A stretch of DNA of 58,784 nucleotides from Pirellulaceae bacterium (GTDB lineage Bacteria > Planctomycetota > Planctomycetia > Pirellulales > Pirellulaceae), in contig JADHUC010000017.1 in NCBI GenBank assembly GCA_016784735.1, positions 1-58,784 on the forward strand. The letters are read 5' to 3'. Every line of letters starts with the position of its first letter. Within the stretch, counting starts at the first letter, position 1. The notes below the pieces were generated by a model, which saw nothing but the letters and a program-made list of their open reading frames with translations, made no database searches and was not told the DNA's origin. Positions 17,907 through 26,419 of the stretch are shown here, piece by piece. Position numbers and translations under genes: made by a program.

Positions 17907-20050
17907 CACTTGCCCTCCTCGGCGACGGTGACGAGATAGGCTTTGACCTGGCCGGCGGTGAACGTGCCGGCATCGAACCCGTCGTCCTTGACGGCGACTG
18001 GTTTTTCGGCTGCCGAGATGCTGACGAGCTTTCGGGCGAACTTGACGGTCACGTTCCCGGCCGGCTTGCCCGCGGCCAAGTGAAGCACGCCCTTGCCGGA
18101 CACGCCGAGGTACAGTGTGCCGTGGACCTCGGGCGAAGTCGTCGTGAAGACCTGCTCGGTGGCGGGCAGGTCGCTGCTCATGTGGACGCCCCCGGGCGGG
18201 AGTTTGGCCATTCGCTTCCAGTGCACCAAGTGGGTCTTGTCAGCGGGCGGGAAGGCGATAATCGGCGTGTCGGCATGCATTGCGGCGAGCGCTTGCCAGG
18301 CCGGATTCATCGTGGCCAGGAACGGGGCGAACCCGGCCCCGGCGCGGTAGCGAAGGTCGTGGCGAGCGGCGGGAGTGTTCCACTCGTAGGGCTTGAGTGC
18401 GTCCGAGGCGTGCAGGTCGAACTCGGCCAGGCTCAGCAGGTCTGGTCCGATTTCACCCGGCTCGCCGATCAAGAAGCCGCGCTCGCCGACGATGCCGCGC
18501 AGCGCCCGCATGCAGATGGCGAAGCTTGCGGCGTCGGATCGCCACGCGCCGTCGCGTTTGAAGGTGATCGGCTGCCCCGAGATGGTGAACGTACCGGCTG
18601 GCGGCGCATTGACCAGGTGGCTGGCGTTGCGGACGTAAAGGCCGTCGCGCTCGGGGGTGAAGACGTCGGTGAACCATTTCGCGTCGCTGACCAGGGCCTT
18701 GACATCAGCAGTGTCGACAGTCGCGCCGACGCGAATGCCCGCGGCGTGTGCAGCCTGGACGACAGCGGCCGTTGCGGCGCTGTTCGCCTGCCAATCGGCC
18801 GGGAGGATCAGCGTATCGCAGCCGTCGGCGGTCATGGTCTTCACGTCGTCGGGTACCGGCATCTTCGAAGCGGCATAGATCCGCGCGCCGATCAGCACGT
18901 TGCGGTCGTCGGCCGCTGCGCCGGGCAGGGACGAATGCTTCCGGCACGTCGCGGCCAGCGCGAGGCGATTGCGGTACGTCAGCGGCTCGTTCAGGCCGCG
19001 CGTCTTGCCGTCAAACAGGTTCCAGCCGAAGCCGAAGCACGGGTTGGACCGCATGCGGCCTTCCCATGTCGGCACGGGGCTCATCCCGGATTGAGGGCGG
19101 ACCAGGAAGTGGCTGCCGAAGTCTTCCTTCGTGCCGACAAGACTGCGTGCGTCGGTCAGGCTGCAAGCCATCCAACCGTTTTTGGCTGAGCCCTTCCGGT
19201 GCGTCATTTCGTAGCCGGCCGAGCCGAACAGCAGCGGATGGCGTGTGAAAACCGTGCTCTTCAGGACCACGTCCATGTCCAGCGGCAGGTGCTTGAGGTC
19301 CTGGAGGTAGCCCTTCCAACGGTCGAACTGCTGGCTCGTCCCGCCGGTGACGGCCCAGCCGAAGCTGAAACTCGCCGAACGCGTGGGATGAAACTCCTTG
19401 TACAGCCCGTCGTCCAGGTTGACGAACATCTGGGCCCAGTCCAGTTCGTAGAGTTCGTCCTCCGGTAGGTCGATCTCCAGATCGGTCAGCACAACGCCCG
19501 AATCGTAGACGCGGACCGTCTGGCGGACGACCCACGGCACGGGACTGCGTCGGTTTTCCAGGATCTTCGGCCGACTGAGCGTCTCGAACACGATCTCGCG
19601 CGGGTCCTTGCTGATCAGGTTCAACGTGGCCTTGTTGTCGGCATTGGCGTAGGCGACGTGCCATTCGCCGGAGTAGTAGGCCCCGCGGTTGGTTGAGAAG
19701 CTCAGCGCGGGGATGGTGTCGAGGCTCTTCCAGGCGAACGAGCCGTTTACGCGGAGCCACTCGGACCGCTGGGCGCGCGGGCTGGCCTCGTTCCACCAGC
19801 CTTTGGTCGGCACGGTGCGCTGCTCGAAATCGGACATCTCCCCGCCACGGCGCGTGTCCCACGTGTATCGGAAGTTGGCTCCCGTGACGGTTAGCTTCGT
19901 GCCGGACTGCGTAACGTCCACAGCCGAGACCGTAGCGGCGAGGCATATGGTAAGGAGGATCGCCGTCATCCCGGAACGGATCGGATGCGATTGCTTCAGC
20001 CGTCCCTCCGGGACCGGAGTATTTGGTCCGTCGGGCGGCAGCGTTTTCAT
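17906..20050 (-). CDS. Secreted protein of unknown function, partner of the giant hydrolase
   Basis: 714 residues from ATG 20050, preceded by GGGAGGT; the start 12 bases upstream contains this ribosome-binding site and is rejected. A signal segment (MTAILLTICLAATVSAVD, about residues 28-45) follows a longish n-region. The first half (about 45-370) is beta-rich, with alternating strands reminiscent of a carbohydrate mutarotase/glycosidase beta-sandwich (SGTKLTVTGANFRYTWDTRRGG). The second half (about 385-560) looks like a TIM-barrel segment (DGCDTLILPADW, AAGIRVGATVDTADVKAL), followed by a C-terminal beta domain. The pattern fits an extracellular glycosidase-like protein, but I cannot name a family or catalytic residues. 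Its stop overlaps the start of the downstream gene, so the pair is co-translated. Confidence 0.65.
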   Translation of the reverse strand: MKTLPPDGPNTPVPEGRLKQSHPIRSGMTAILLTICLAATVSAVDVTQSGTKLTVTGANFRYTWDTRRGGEMSDFEQRTVPTKGWWNEASPRAQRSEWLRVNGSFAWKSLDTIPALSFSTNRGAYYSGEWHVAYANADNKATLNLISKDPREIVFETLSRPKILENRRSPVPWVVRQTVRVYDSGVVLTDLEIDLPEDELYELDWAQMFVNLDDGLYKEFHPTRSASFSFGWAVTGGTSQQFDRWKGYLQDLKHLPLDMDVVLKSTVFTRHPLLFGSAGYEMTHRKGSAKNGWMACSLTDARSLVGTKEDFGSHFLVRPQSGMSPVPTWEGRMRSNPCFGFGWNLFDGKTRGLNEPLTYRNRLALAATCRKHSSLPGAAADDRNVLIGARIYAASKMPVPDDVKTMTADGCDTLILPADWQANSAATAAVVQAAHAAGIRVGATVDTADVKALVSDAKWFTDVFTPERDGLYVRNASHLVNAPPAGTFTISGQPITFKRDGAWRSDAASFAICMRALRGIVGERGFLIGEPGEIGPDLLSLAEFDLHASDALKPYEWNTPAARHDLRYRAGAGFAPFLATMNPAWQALAAMHADTPIIAFPPADKTHLVHWKRMAKLPPGGVHMSSDLPATEQVFTTTSPEVHGTLYLGVSGKGVLHLAAGKPAGNVTVKFARKLVSISAAEKPVAVKDDGFDAGTFTAGQVKAYLVTVAEEGK

Positions 20051-20904
20051 GATACCTCCCATTTCGCCCTGTGTGATCTACGGAACTGTGACGTGAATAC
20101 AGATCGCAACCGGAATGAAGTGTAACAGATTACTGGCGCATATTCAGGTCTTCCATCATCGCCTGAGCGCCATCAAAGTCGTCACCCGGTAACTGAGTGA
20201 CTTCGCGTGCGATTTCGTCTTTCACGGTTGTCGGGCAACGCTCATTCTCGTCGCGGATATCCTCAAGACAACGATCGCACAGCAAAGAAGACACACCGTC
20301 GCAGATGCCAGCTCGGTAGATGTACCAGGGTCAGAACGGATCGAGTCGGAGCGAGAAGCCCAGCCAGCGAGGCAGCAGGAACTGACCAGTCAAGCAGTGT
20401 GGAATCAGGTCAAAACCGCTGAGTTGTTAAGTGCGTCGGTCAATGTGATTACTCCGCACGTTGGCGATTGCGGTTCTTGCGGAGGAGGGGGCGACCTAAG
20501 CACCTTACGAGAATTCGTTTGGCTCGGACTTGCTCGCCAATTGAAGTGGACAAGCGTTCACTTGAAACTCGCTGGACCGGCACACCATCGGATGATCGGT
20601 TCGGCAGTACAACGGTAGGGGCCGAGAGGATGCCATCATCTGATCTGCCGAGCGCTGGTTCTGCGTTCTGGACAAAATGTGCGGTCCGGGGACGCCATCA
20701 AGTTCGGCCGAAATCCGGGCAGTGCAAGATGCAGAAAGTGGTGTGATTTGCGGTGTTCTTGCGTCGGCGGAGTTTCTTGCCCCACGCGAGCGTCAAGTGA
20801 TACCCGCAGGCGATGCAAAGCACATTGTCGGGAGCATCGAACAATCACGAGGGGTGGAGCAATCAATCGCAAGGAGTAGCCGGTCGGGCCGTGGCCATGA
20901 GCGA
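20051..20904. other. Long spacer, nothing recognised
   Basis: About 850 bases between the start of the secreted-protein gene and the end of the kinase-TIR gene. Several short frames occur but none has a ribosome-binding site together with a protein-like translation. No repeat of families A-D, RNA gene or mobile-element part was found. It may hold the promoter of the leftward pair near 20060-20120. Confidence 0.5.
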
Positions 20905-22902
20905 TCATGCCTCTGGCCCCAATACCATGCGGCGAATTATCTCGGTCTGAATTTCAGTCGCCATACGTTGATCGAGGTCGCTGGGCTGCGTACCGGCGAC
21001 TTCAAACTCTACCTTTCGGGCTACCCTGCGACGTCGCGCTAGCAATAGGCATACGTATGCGGCGGCTACCAGTACGGCCACACCCAAGGATATCACTTTT
21101 GAGATGTTCGAACGCTGCCTGTCCTGAATGTCGTAGTCAGAAGGGAGATCAGAATCGTGCGACGCACTAGCAAGAGCGTTGAAGTGAGAATGGAGAAGGC
21201 CAGAAAGGTCCCGCAATAAAAGAAGTATGGCTAAAGCAACGACGAGTATCGCTCCAAGGCTAACTAGAAAACGCGACCCCGCCCGCGCCCGTACCCTGAC
21301 GTCGTCTGCCGACGAAAAGACGATGCCGTGGTTTGGGCCGACAGTCTCGCGAAAGTCGATCGGCTGAAACTCACTCATCTCTGGAGGCATGGGGGTGCCG
21401 TCCAATAGCAGGGGCAACAGGTCTTTGTCTTTTTCTGTGGCCGCTTTCCATTCCCTTGCCACCTTGCGAGATCGACTCGCGTGCTCACACCAAAACACCA
21501 CGACCAATTGGGACTCATCCAAGCCTCTGCTAATCTCGCCACGCCACCTCTTGCCCGGTTGAATATCGTCAATGCCCTGAAAGACGAGGGACTGATTGAG
21601 GCGAAGGAGTTTCACTACCGGCGCAACCAACGAAGCATCAGCATGGCTATAAGACAAGAAAACGTTTGTGCTCGGCCTCGTCATTTCGTCGAGCAGTTCC
21701 TTGCGGTCGCTGTCGAGCCAATGACGCAGATCCAGGGCTAGGTCATTGGCCACGTGGTAACGATCCGAGATGCGCTTTTCGATGCACTTCAGACAGACCC
21801 GTTCCAACTCGTTGGGCACTGCTGGCTCGATTTCCCGTAGTGGCTTCGCCTCGCGATGTAAGATTTCATCGTACAACTCTGCATGGTCTTTCCCGTGGAA
21901 CGGAAAACGGCCAGCGAGCATCTGGTACAGGATCACCCCGAGGCTCCAGATGTCGCTACGACCGTCCAATCGGTGCGTCTCGCCGCGCACCTGCTCCGGC
22001 GACATATAGGCAGGAGTACCCGATCGCTCGCCTCGACGGCGACGCTGGATGTTCTCATGCACTGCCAGTCCAAAATCAGCGACGTGAGGTCTTCCCTCCT
22101 CGTCCAAGAAGATATTTCTGGGCTTCAGGTCACGATGCACGAATCCTTTCCGATGAGCAAATGCCACTGCCTCGGCAATGGCCGCCATCAATTCGGCAGC
22201 CTGTTTCGGAGCCGGTGGGTCAGATTTCAAAAGGGTCCGCAGATCCTGGCCTTCAATGTACTGCTGCACGATGACCACACGGTCGGCATCGCGGAAGACA
22301 TCGTGAACCGTGACGATCCCCGGATGATCAAGCTGGGCGGCAGTACGAGCTTCCTCGACGAATCGGTCCCGCTCCACCTCTGATGCGAACCGTTTGGGCT
22401 TGGGCACCTTCAGGGCGACCAAACGCTTCAACTCAGTGTCCTCCGCCAGATAGACCCGGCCAAAGCCGCCCTTGCCGAGGATTCGTTGGACACGATAGCG
22501 GCCGATGGTTTCGGGAACTGGAGGTTCAACGACATCTTGCGGGGCGTCGGCTGTTTCGGACAGGCTGTGCGAGATAGAGGCGTCCGTGTCCCCATCTTCC
22601 CCATTCGTCTTGTGTCGTCGTTCGAGCGGTTCAAATGCCGCGTCCACTTCGCTGGCATTCTGCGGAAACCTCTGCTGGTACTCCCGAGCGTCCGCCGATT
22701 CACCTGCAGCCCTGCGCAGAGCCACTTCCTGGGCGATCAGCCTTCGCAGAGCGGCAGAGTGACAATCACGGGGTACGCGAGCCAGATAGTCCTCGATGCG
22801 CGGCTTCTGGTCTCCTTGCCAAGCCCGTTCGAATTCGCAGCACAGCGAGTCGATCTCCTGCGCCTGCGAAAGCGGCAAATCGGTTTCACTGTTCTTGCTC
22901 AT
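20905..22902 (-). CDS. Serine/threonine kinase fused to a TIR domain, membrane-anchored
   Basis: 665 residues. An N-terminal helical region (about 10-95) typical of planctomycete kinases precedes a full protein kinase (about 136-400): GKGGFG loop, Lys165 in ALKVPKP, HRDLK (257-261) and DFG (276-278). Residues 412-518 form a TIR-like domain: TNVFLSYSHADASLV opens it and FWCEHASRSRKVAREWKAA carries Glu484 at the position of the TIR catalytic glutamate. Two hydrophobic segments (about 546-564 and 603-622) anchor the C-terminus, with about 40 residues after the second. The kinase is predicted active; whether the TIR is an NADase or only an interaction domain is open. A decayed ECF sigma gene overlaps its start. 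It may be a cell-signalling or immune effector protein. Confidence 0.88.
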   Translation of the reverse strand: MSKNSETDLPLSQAQEIDSLCCEFERAWQGDQKPRIEDYLARVPRDCHSAALRRLIAQEVALRRAAGESADAREYQQRFPQNASEVDAAFEPLERRHKTNGEDGDTDASISHSLSETADAPQDVVEPPVPETIGRYRVQRILGKGGFGRVYLAEDTELKRLVALKVPKPKRFASEVERDRFVEEARTAAQLDHPGIVTVHDVFRDADRVVIVQQYIEGQDLRTLLKSDPPAPKQAAELMAAIAEAVAFAHRKGFVHRDLKPRNIFLDEEGRPHVADFGLAVHENIQRRRRGERSGTPAYMSPEQVRGETHRLDGRSDIWSLGVILYQMLAGRFPFHGKDHAELYDEILHREAKPLREIEPAVPNELERVCLKCIEKRISDRYHVANDLALDLRHWLDSDRKELLDEMTRPSTNVFLSYSHADASLVAPVVKLLRLNQSLVFQGIDDIQPGKRWRGEISRGLDESQLVVVFWCEHASRSRKVAREWKAATEKDKDLLPLLLDGTPMPPEMSEFQPIDFRETVGPNHGIVFSSADDVRVRARAGSRFLVSLGAILVVALAILLLLRDLSGLLHSHFNALASASHDSDLPSDYDIQDRQRSNISKVISLGVAVLVAAAYVCLLLARRRRVARKVEFEVAGTQPSDLDQRMATEIQTEIIRRMVLGPEA

Positions 22903-23040
22903 CGCGGAGGCTCCTATCCCAGATCTGCCGGATCAGGCTTAGTCGGGCTTCCACGGCCTTCAAGCTGATTCCAGCCGTGCGATTTCCTGGCTGCTACAGC
23001 CCTCCATTTTGTCCGCGGCAGTTTTCAGAGTCAACCGTTT
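22886..23040 (-). pseudogene. ECF sigma factor remnant (region 4 only), frameshifted
   Basis: Upstream of the kinase-TIR gene the minus strand encodes KMEGCSSQEIAR, then after one missing G (near 22971) GISLKAVEARLSLIRQIW and a tail overlapping the kinase start. Restoring one G gives the continuous helix-turn-helix of sigma region 4, as in planctomycete ECF factors (EIARxLGxSxxxVExxLxLIRxIW). Regions 2 and the linker are missing upstream. Overlap with the kinase start is the usual ECF-kinase operon arrangement. Confidence 0.7.
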
Positions 23041-23268
23041 GAAGAACAGACACGGAAACAAGACGCGATGACCGCTTTGGCTGAACAGGCTAAATCCGAG
23101 CGGAGAAAACGTGGAAACGGGCAGTTCTTGCCAATCGCACGACGGATCGGACGTTTGCCGCGGATATGGGACGGTACTTTGGCCGTCCACGGTACCGACA
23201 TCGCGTGTATGCGGTTACTTGACCCCATCCGTCGCTCGCCGTCATTTCCGGGTTCTACAGTGGTCAAC

Positions 23269-23520
23269 GTGCGCGAGGCTGGTCGACCGCTTACCTGCGC
23301 GGCGACAACGGGACAAGGAAGAAGGCTGGTATGCTTTCCGCGGCTGAGAAGTCGCGGTCGTGCCGAGTTAAGTCCGTAACTGTAGGGAATCGAGGTTGGC
23401 TACCTCGAAGAAATCAGTTGATGTCATCCAGGAGGTGCAAATCCTCACGTGGGCAAAGGCTAGTCACCAGCCCGGTAGCGTTTACAGTGGCGACTGCTGT
23501 GTGAGTTGGGGCTAGGTATC
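23269..23520 (+). ncRNA. Possible 5' part (domain I) of a group II intron
   Basis: GTGCGCGAGG at 23269 fits the group II 5' consensus GTGYG. The six bases immediately before it, GTCAAC, can pair with GTTGAT at 23417-23422, as an IBS1-EBS1 contact would require. A GAGG-TGCAAAT-CCTC hairpin follows at about 23434. No protein-like frame runs through the segment. The intron's 3' domains appear at 25542-25609 in the same orientation. This end is much less certain than the 3' end. Confidence 0.4.
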
Positions 23521-23611
23521 GCGGGCGAAAGGCTGAGGTTTTCGGATAGAATGTTTGCGAATACCGTTTGCCGTGGCTACGAGTGTGTGAATCGAAAAGG
23601 GAGATCCACCG

Positions 23612-23848
23612 ATGCGTCTCTCCGTCGCCATTCTTACCTTCGCTGGATTAACTGTGAGTGCTGCCGAAAGCGGGCTGTCCGCTGAGGACACAAAGCGCAC
23701 CCCAGAGGAAATCCGCCGTCAAACTGAAGTGTACCGGGGTCACTCACCGATGCAATACAAGGCTTTGTCGCTTCGCAACAGCAGTTGTCCGCGGCTGACG
23801 ACGAACGATCCGTTGAAAATACTGTCGTCGTCTTCGATCACGTTGTGA
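23612..23848 (+). CDS. Short secreted-type frame, probably the 5' stub of a lost gene
   Basis: GGGAGA precedes the ATG, and the translation opens with a good signal peptide (MRLSVAILTFAGLTVSAAES) followed by LSAEDTKRTPEEIRRQTEVY. From about 23740 the frame runs antisense through the 3' end of the beta-propeller pseudogene and is no longer protein-like. I read it as a gene start joined to foreign sequence by deletion. A real 78-residue peptide is possible but less likely. Confidence 0.3.
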   Translation: MRLSVAILTFAGLTVSAAESGLSAEDTKRTPEEIRRQTEVYRGHSPMQYKALSLRNSSCPRLTTNDPLKILSSSSITL

Positions 23849-25223
23849 GCCAACTGTTTGAACTGCGGCTCGGCGGCGACAACGTAGGTTCCGTCTTCGC
23901 GGCTGACTAGATAGATCTTCCCGTCGGCGACCAATGGCGAGGCGTAGATGCGACCCGCTGAAGGCTTCAACCGTTCCTAGAAAACCACCTCACCATCTTC
24001 CGCGTTCACGCAACTCAACACGCCACCCTCTTCGCGGACGCTGTAGATGTAGCCGTTATGGAACACGGGGGACGGCACATTCGTTGTCACTTTGGGCCGC
24101 ACCCACAGGCGATGCGAATTGGTCACGTCGCCGCTGCCGCCGGGACGCACTGCCGACAATGGGCCGTGATAGCCGTGCGTGGCGTAGATGATTCCGTTGT
24201 GCACGATCGGACTGGGGCAGAGGTAACGCGGTGGTTGGCTGCCGGCGCATTGCCAGAGTTCGCGGCCGGTATCGGGATCGAAGGCGCGGAGTTTATCCTC
24301 CGTATCTACGACCAGTTCCAGGTGATCGCCGGCTTCGACCATCACCGGCGTGTTCCACGACTTCTGAATCCCTTCGGCTCGCCAAACTTCGCGGCCGGTC
24401 TCTTTGTCCAGCGCCACCAGGCTGCCACTTTCCACGCTGGCGTTAACGATCACGAAGGTATCGTGCAGGATAGGCGATGTTCCGGTGCCGAAGCCGTGAG
24501 TCTGCTGCCCCACGTCGGCGTTCCATTGTTCCTGGCCGCTGAGGTCAAAGGCGTACACGCCCGAACTGCCGTAGAAGCAATACACTCGCTGACCGTCACA
24601 GACAGGTGTGCTGGAAGCGTAACCGTGCAGTGCGATCCAACTCTTGTAGTCGGCAACTCCGCTTCGTGCCGACGTGCCGGTATTCCAGACGATGCGGCCC
24701 GTATCACGGTCCAGGCACATCAGATGCCGCTTAAGGTTGCCCATGTCGCCCGGAGATCGCTGGTCGATGCCGTAGCCCGTATAGCAGGTAACGTAGATGC
24801 GATCGCCGAAGGTGATGGGACTTGACGCACCGGGGCCAGGCAAATCGGTCTTCCACACGATGTTCTTGCTGGCGCTCCACTCCAGCGGCAGGCCTTTTGC
24901 ATCGGAGGTTCCCGCCCCTCCGGCCCGCGAAACCGGGGCCAATCGTCGCCCGCCAAGCTTGGCTTCCGGCCGCTTGCCAAGCTGCGAATGTAGTCCTGAT
25001 CGGCCTGGGAGAAGATTGAGGCCGAAACAGTGAATTGCCTCCCGTCGCTGCGCTCGATGGTTACGTCGTCGCCGCTGGTACGCACCACACGAGCCTGAAT
25101 CGTGCGACCCCGCTGGTCCTTGAAGTCGCGATACCTGGCCCGTTCACCGTGGATTTGCCCTGAACAAGACGCGTGGACGAGAACGCTCAGCAACATCGCC
25201 GTGAAGACGACACATCGCATCAT
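23740..25223 (-). pseudogene. Secreted PQQ-type beta-propeller gene broken by a frameshift and a stop
   Basis: Read in three pieces, this is one complete gene. The start at 25223 gives a signal peptide and an SLA1-homology-like domain (RYRDFKDQRGRTIQARVV, QADQDYIRSL), then DWPRFRGPEG. One base is missing in a C-run (plus strand) near 24914-24918, after which the frame resumes AGTSDAKGLPLEWS and continues through PQQ propeller blades (CLDRDTGRIVWNT, ALDKETGREVWRAEG, AFDPDTGRELWQC). An in-frame TAG at 23977-23979 interrupts EVVF-stop-ERLKPSAGRIYASP, after which the last blade and natural C-terminus (ALYCIGE) follow. Two lesions in an otherwise well-kept gene imply recent decay. An intact relative lies at 37293-38537. 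It lies antisense between the two proposed intron ends. Confidence 0.85.
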
Positions 25224-25541
25224 GACAACTCCCCTCTGTGAATCACTTAAATACCGGCCTTATCGCATTCCGATACAATACAAGAACTGATCGCCGGGGA
25301 ACAGCAACTATGGCCAGATTCCACCACGGTCATAGCGGTAGCTGAATCCGCAAGAATTCAGTATCTACGAGTCGCTTTGTCGGGCGTATTCGGACAGAGC
25401 CGGCAGCAGCCATCGAAAGTCCGCCTCGAGCGAGGAGAGGAGTTCTTGCGTTTGCTCCAGGTCGCCGTCTCGCCCCATTCTCTTTAGCAATTCAATGAAG
25501 AACCGCGTCAGCGAGAGGGTATGGAAACGTGCAACACCGAG

Positions 25542-25609
25542 GAACCGGATGAGGGAAATCTTCACGTCCGGTTCTGTGGGGGGATTGGTCGAGCAATCGC
25601 CGATTCTAC
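25542..25609 (+). ncRNA. Group II intron 3' end (domains V and VI)
   Basis: Bases 25542-25575 form the 34-base domain V hairpin: GAACCGGATGAGGG and its return arm CACGTCCGGTTCT, with the GAAA-type tip, closely matching bacterial group II introns. Bases 25576-25609 can fold as domain VI and end in TAC (the AY 3' splice-site consensus). The plus strand translates here to NRMREIFTSGSVGG, a peptide often seen where such introns are mis-annotated as proteins. No reverse-transcriptase gene is adjacent. Confidence 0.75.
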
Positions 25610-26004
25610 CCGGACACCATGAAACGGGAACGCCAGGGTATGCTAGAGGGGCAGTGCCTGTCCTTCTTGCTTGGCACACAGATTCTTGGCCGCAAAGAAG
25701 GCTGGGATCAACTCTGGATCGAGGATTCATCCACTTGGACAGCGGACGCGGCGACGACACCCAAAAGCTCGTCGACTTTCCGGCGGAGCTCTTCGGCGTG
25801 CAGCCCAATCGATGTGGCTATTTGACAAGTGCTGCCTGTGTGGTCAATCTATTGAGCCGACCGGAATGACCGAAGAAAACCTGGTCCAGATCGGGGCCCG
25901 ACGCCCGAATCTCGGCCGAACTCGACAGTCGATCCGTCACGTTCCCGCGGCAACCGGCGAGAAGCTCGGATCGGCGCGCACCGCGACCGCCGATTCAACA
26001 CAAA

Positions 26005-26190
26005 ATAGGCGAACACGCTACGCCGCTTGCGGTGCCAGCGTAAGATGGTATCGGGCGTGACGATCGTGGTCACTTCCATCAAAGCCTTGCGACCGAGCGT
26101 TTTGCCTTTGACTGCGATTAGTCGCCGCTGGTCACCCGCGCAGGCACCTTTTGCCCCCAACAGAAGGATGGCTTCTCGTCGAAACGCAGC
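26005..26190 (-). pseudogene. Transposase/integrase fragment (N-terminal part)
   Basis: The minus strand encodes [18 protein letters not shown] followed by [16 protein letters not shown], the conserved stretch before the DDE core of integrase-type transposases that are abundant in planctomycetes. Upstream and downstream residues do not continue the family, and no DDE catalytic core remains. It is a relic in the degraded zone next to the intron end. Confidence 0.6.
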
Positions 26191-26419
26191 GAACTCTTGC
26201 GCGCGGTGGCGCACACCGATGCAAGTTAGCAGCCTGCGTTTGGAGATAGAGGTCGATACACCTCCGCGCGCTAGACCCGACCCACACCACGTGATCGATA
26301 CAGGCGTCGTCGGGCACACCCACGCGTCCCGAATCCTTCCCTGGCGTGTCTCGGCCGGACGCTCTCAGGTTCGGCGAGATCAATCCCTGGGCGGCTTTGA
26401 CTTTGGATTCTTCAATTCG

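Noticed and set aside
17882..19189. A 435-codon plus-strand frame
   Set aside because: Antisense to the 714-residue secreted protein; composition is that of a shadow frame.
20051..20904. Several short frames in the long spacer before the kinase-TIR gene
   Set aside because: None has both a ribosome-binding site and protein-like composition.
25365..25500. Minus-strand peptide RFFIELLKRMGRDGDLEQ and following helix, reminiscent of an Hpt domain
   Set aside because: The short stretch has no phosphoacceptor histidine and no start; the resemblance is too weak to call a gene fragment.
25495..25869. Plus-strand frame giving NRMREIFTSGSVGG
   Set aside because: This is the translation of group II intron domain V and not a protein gene.
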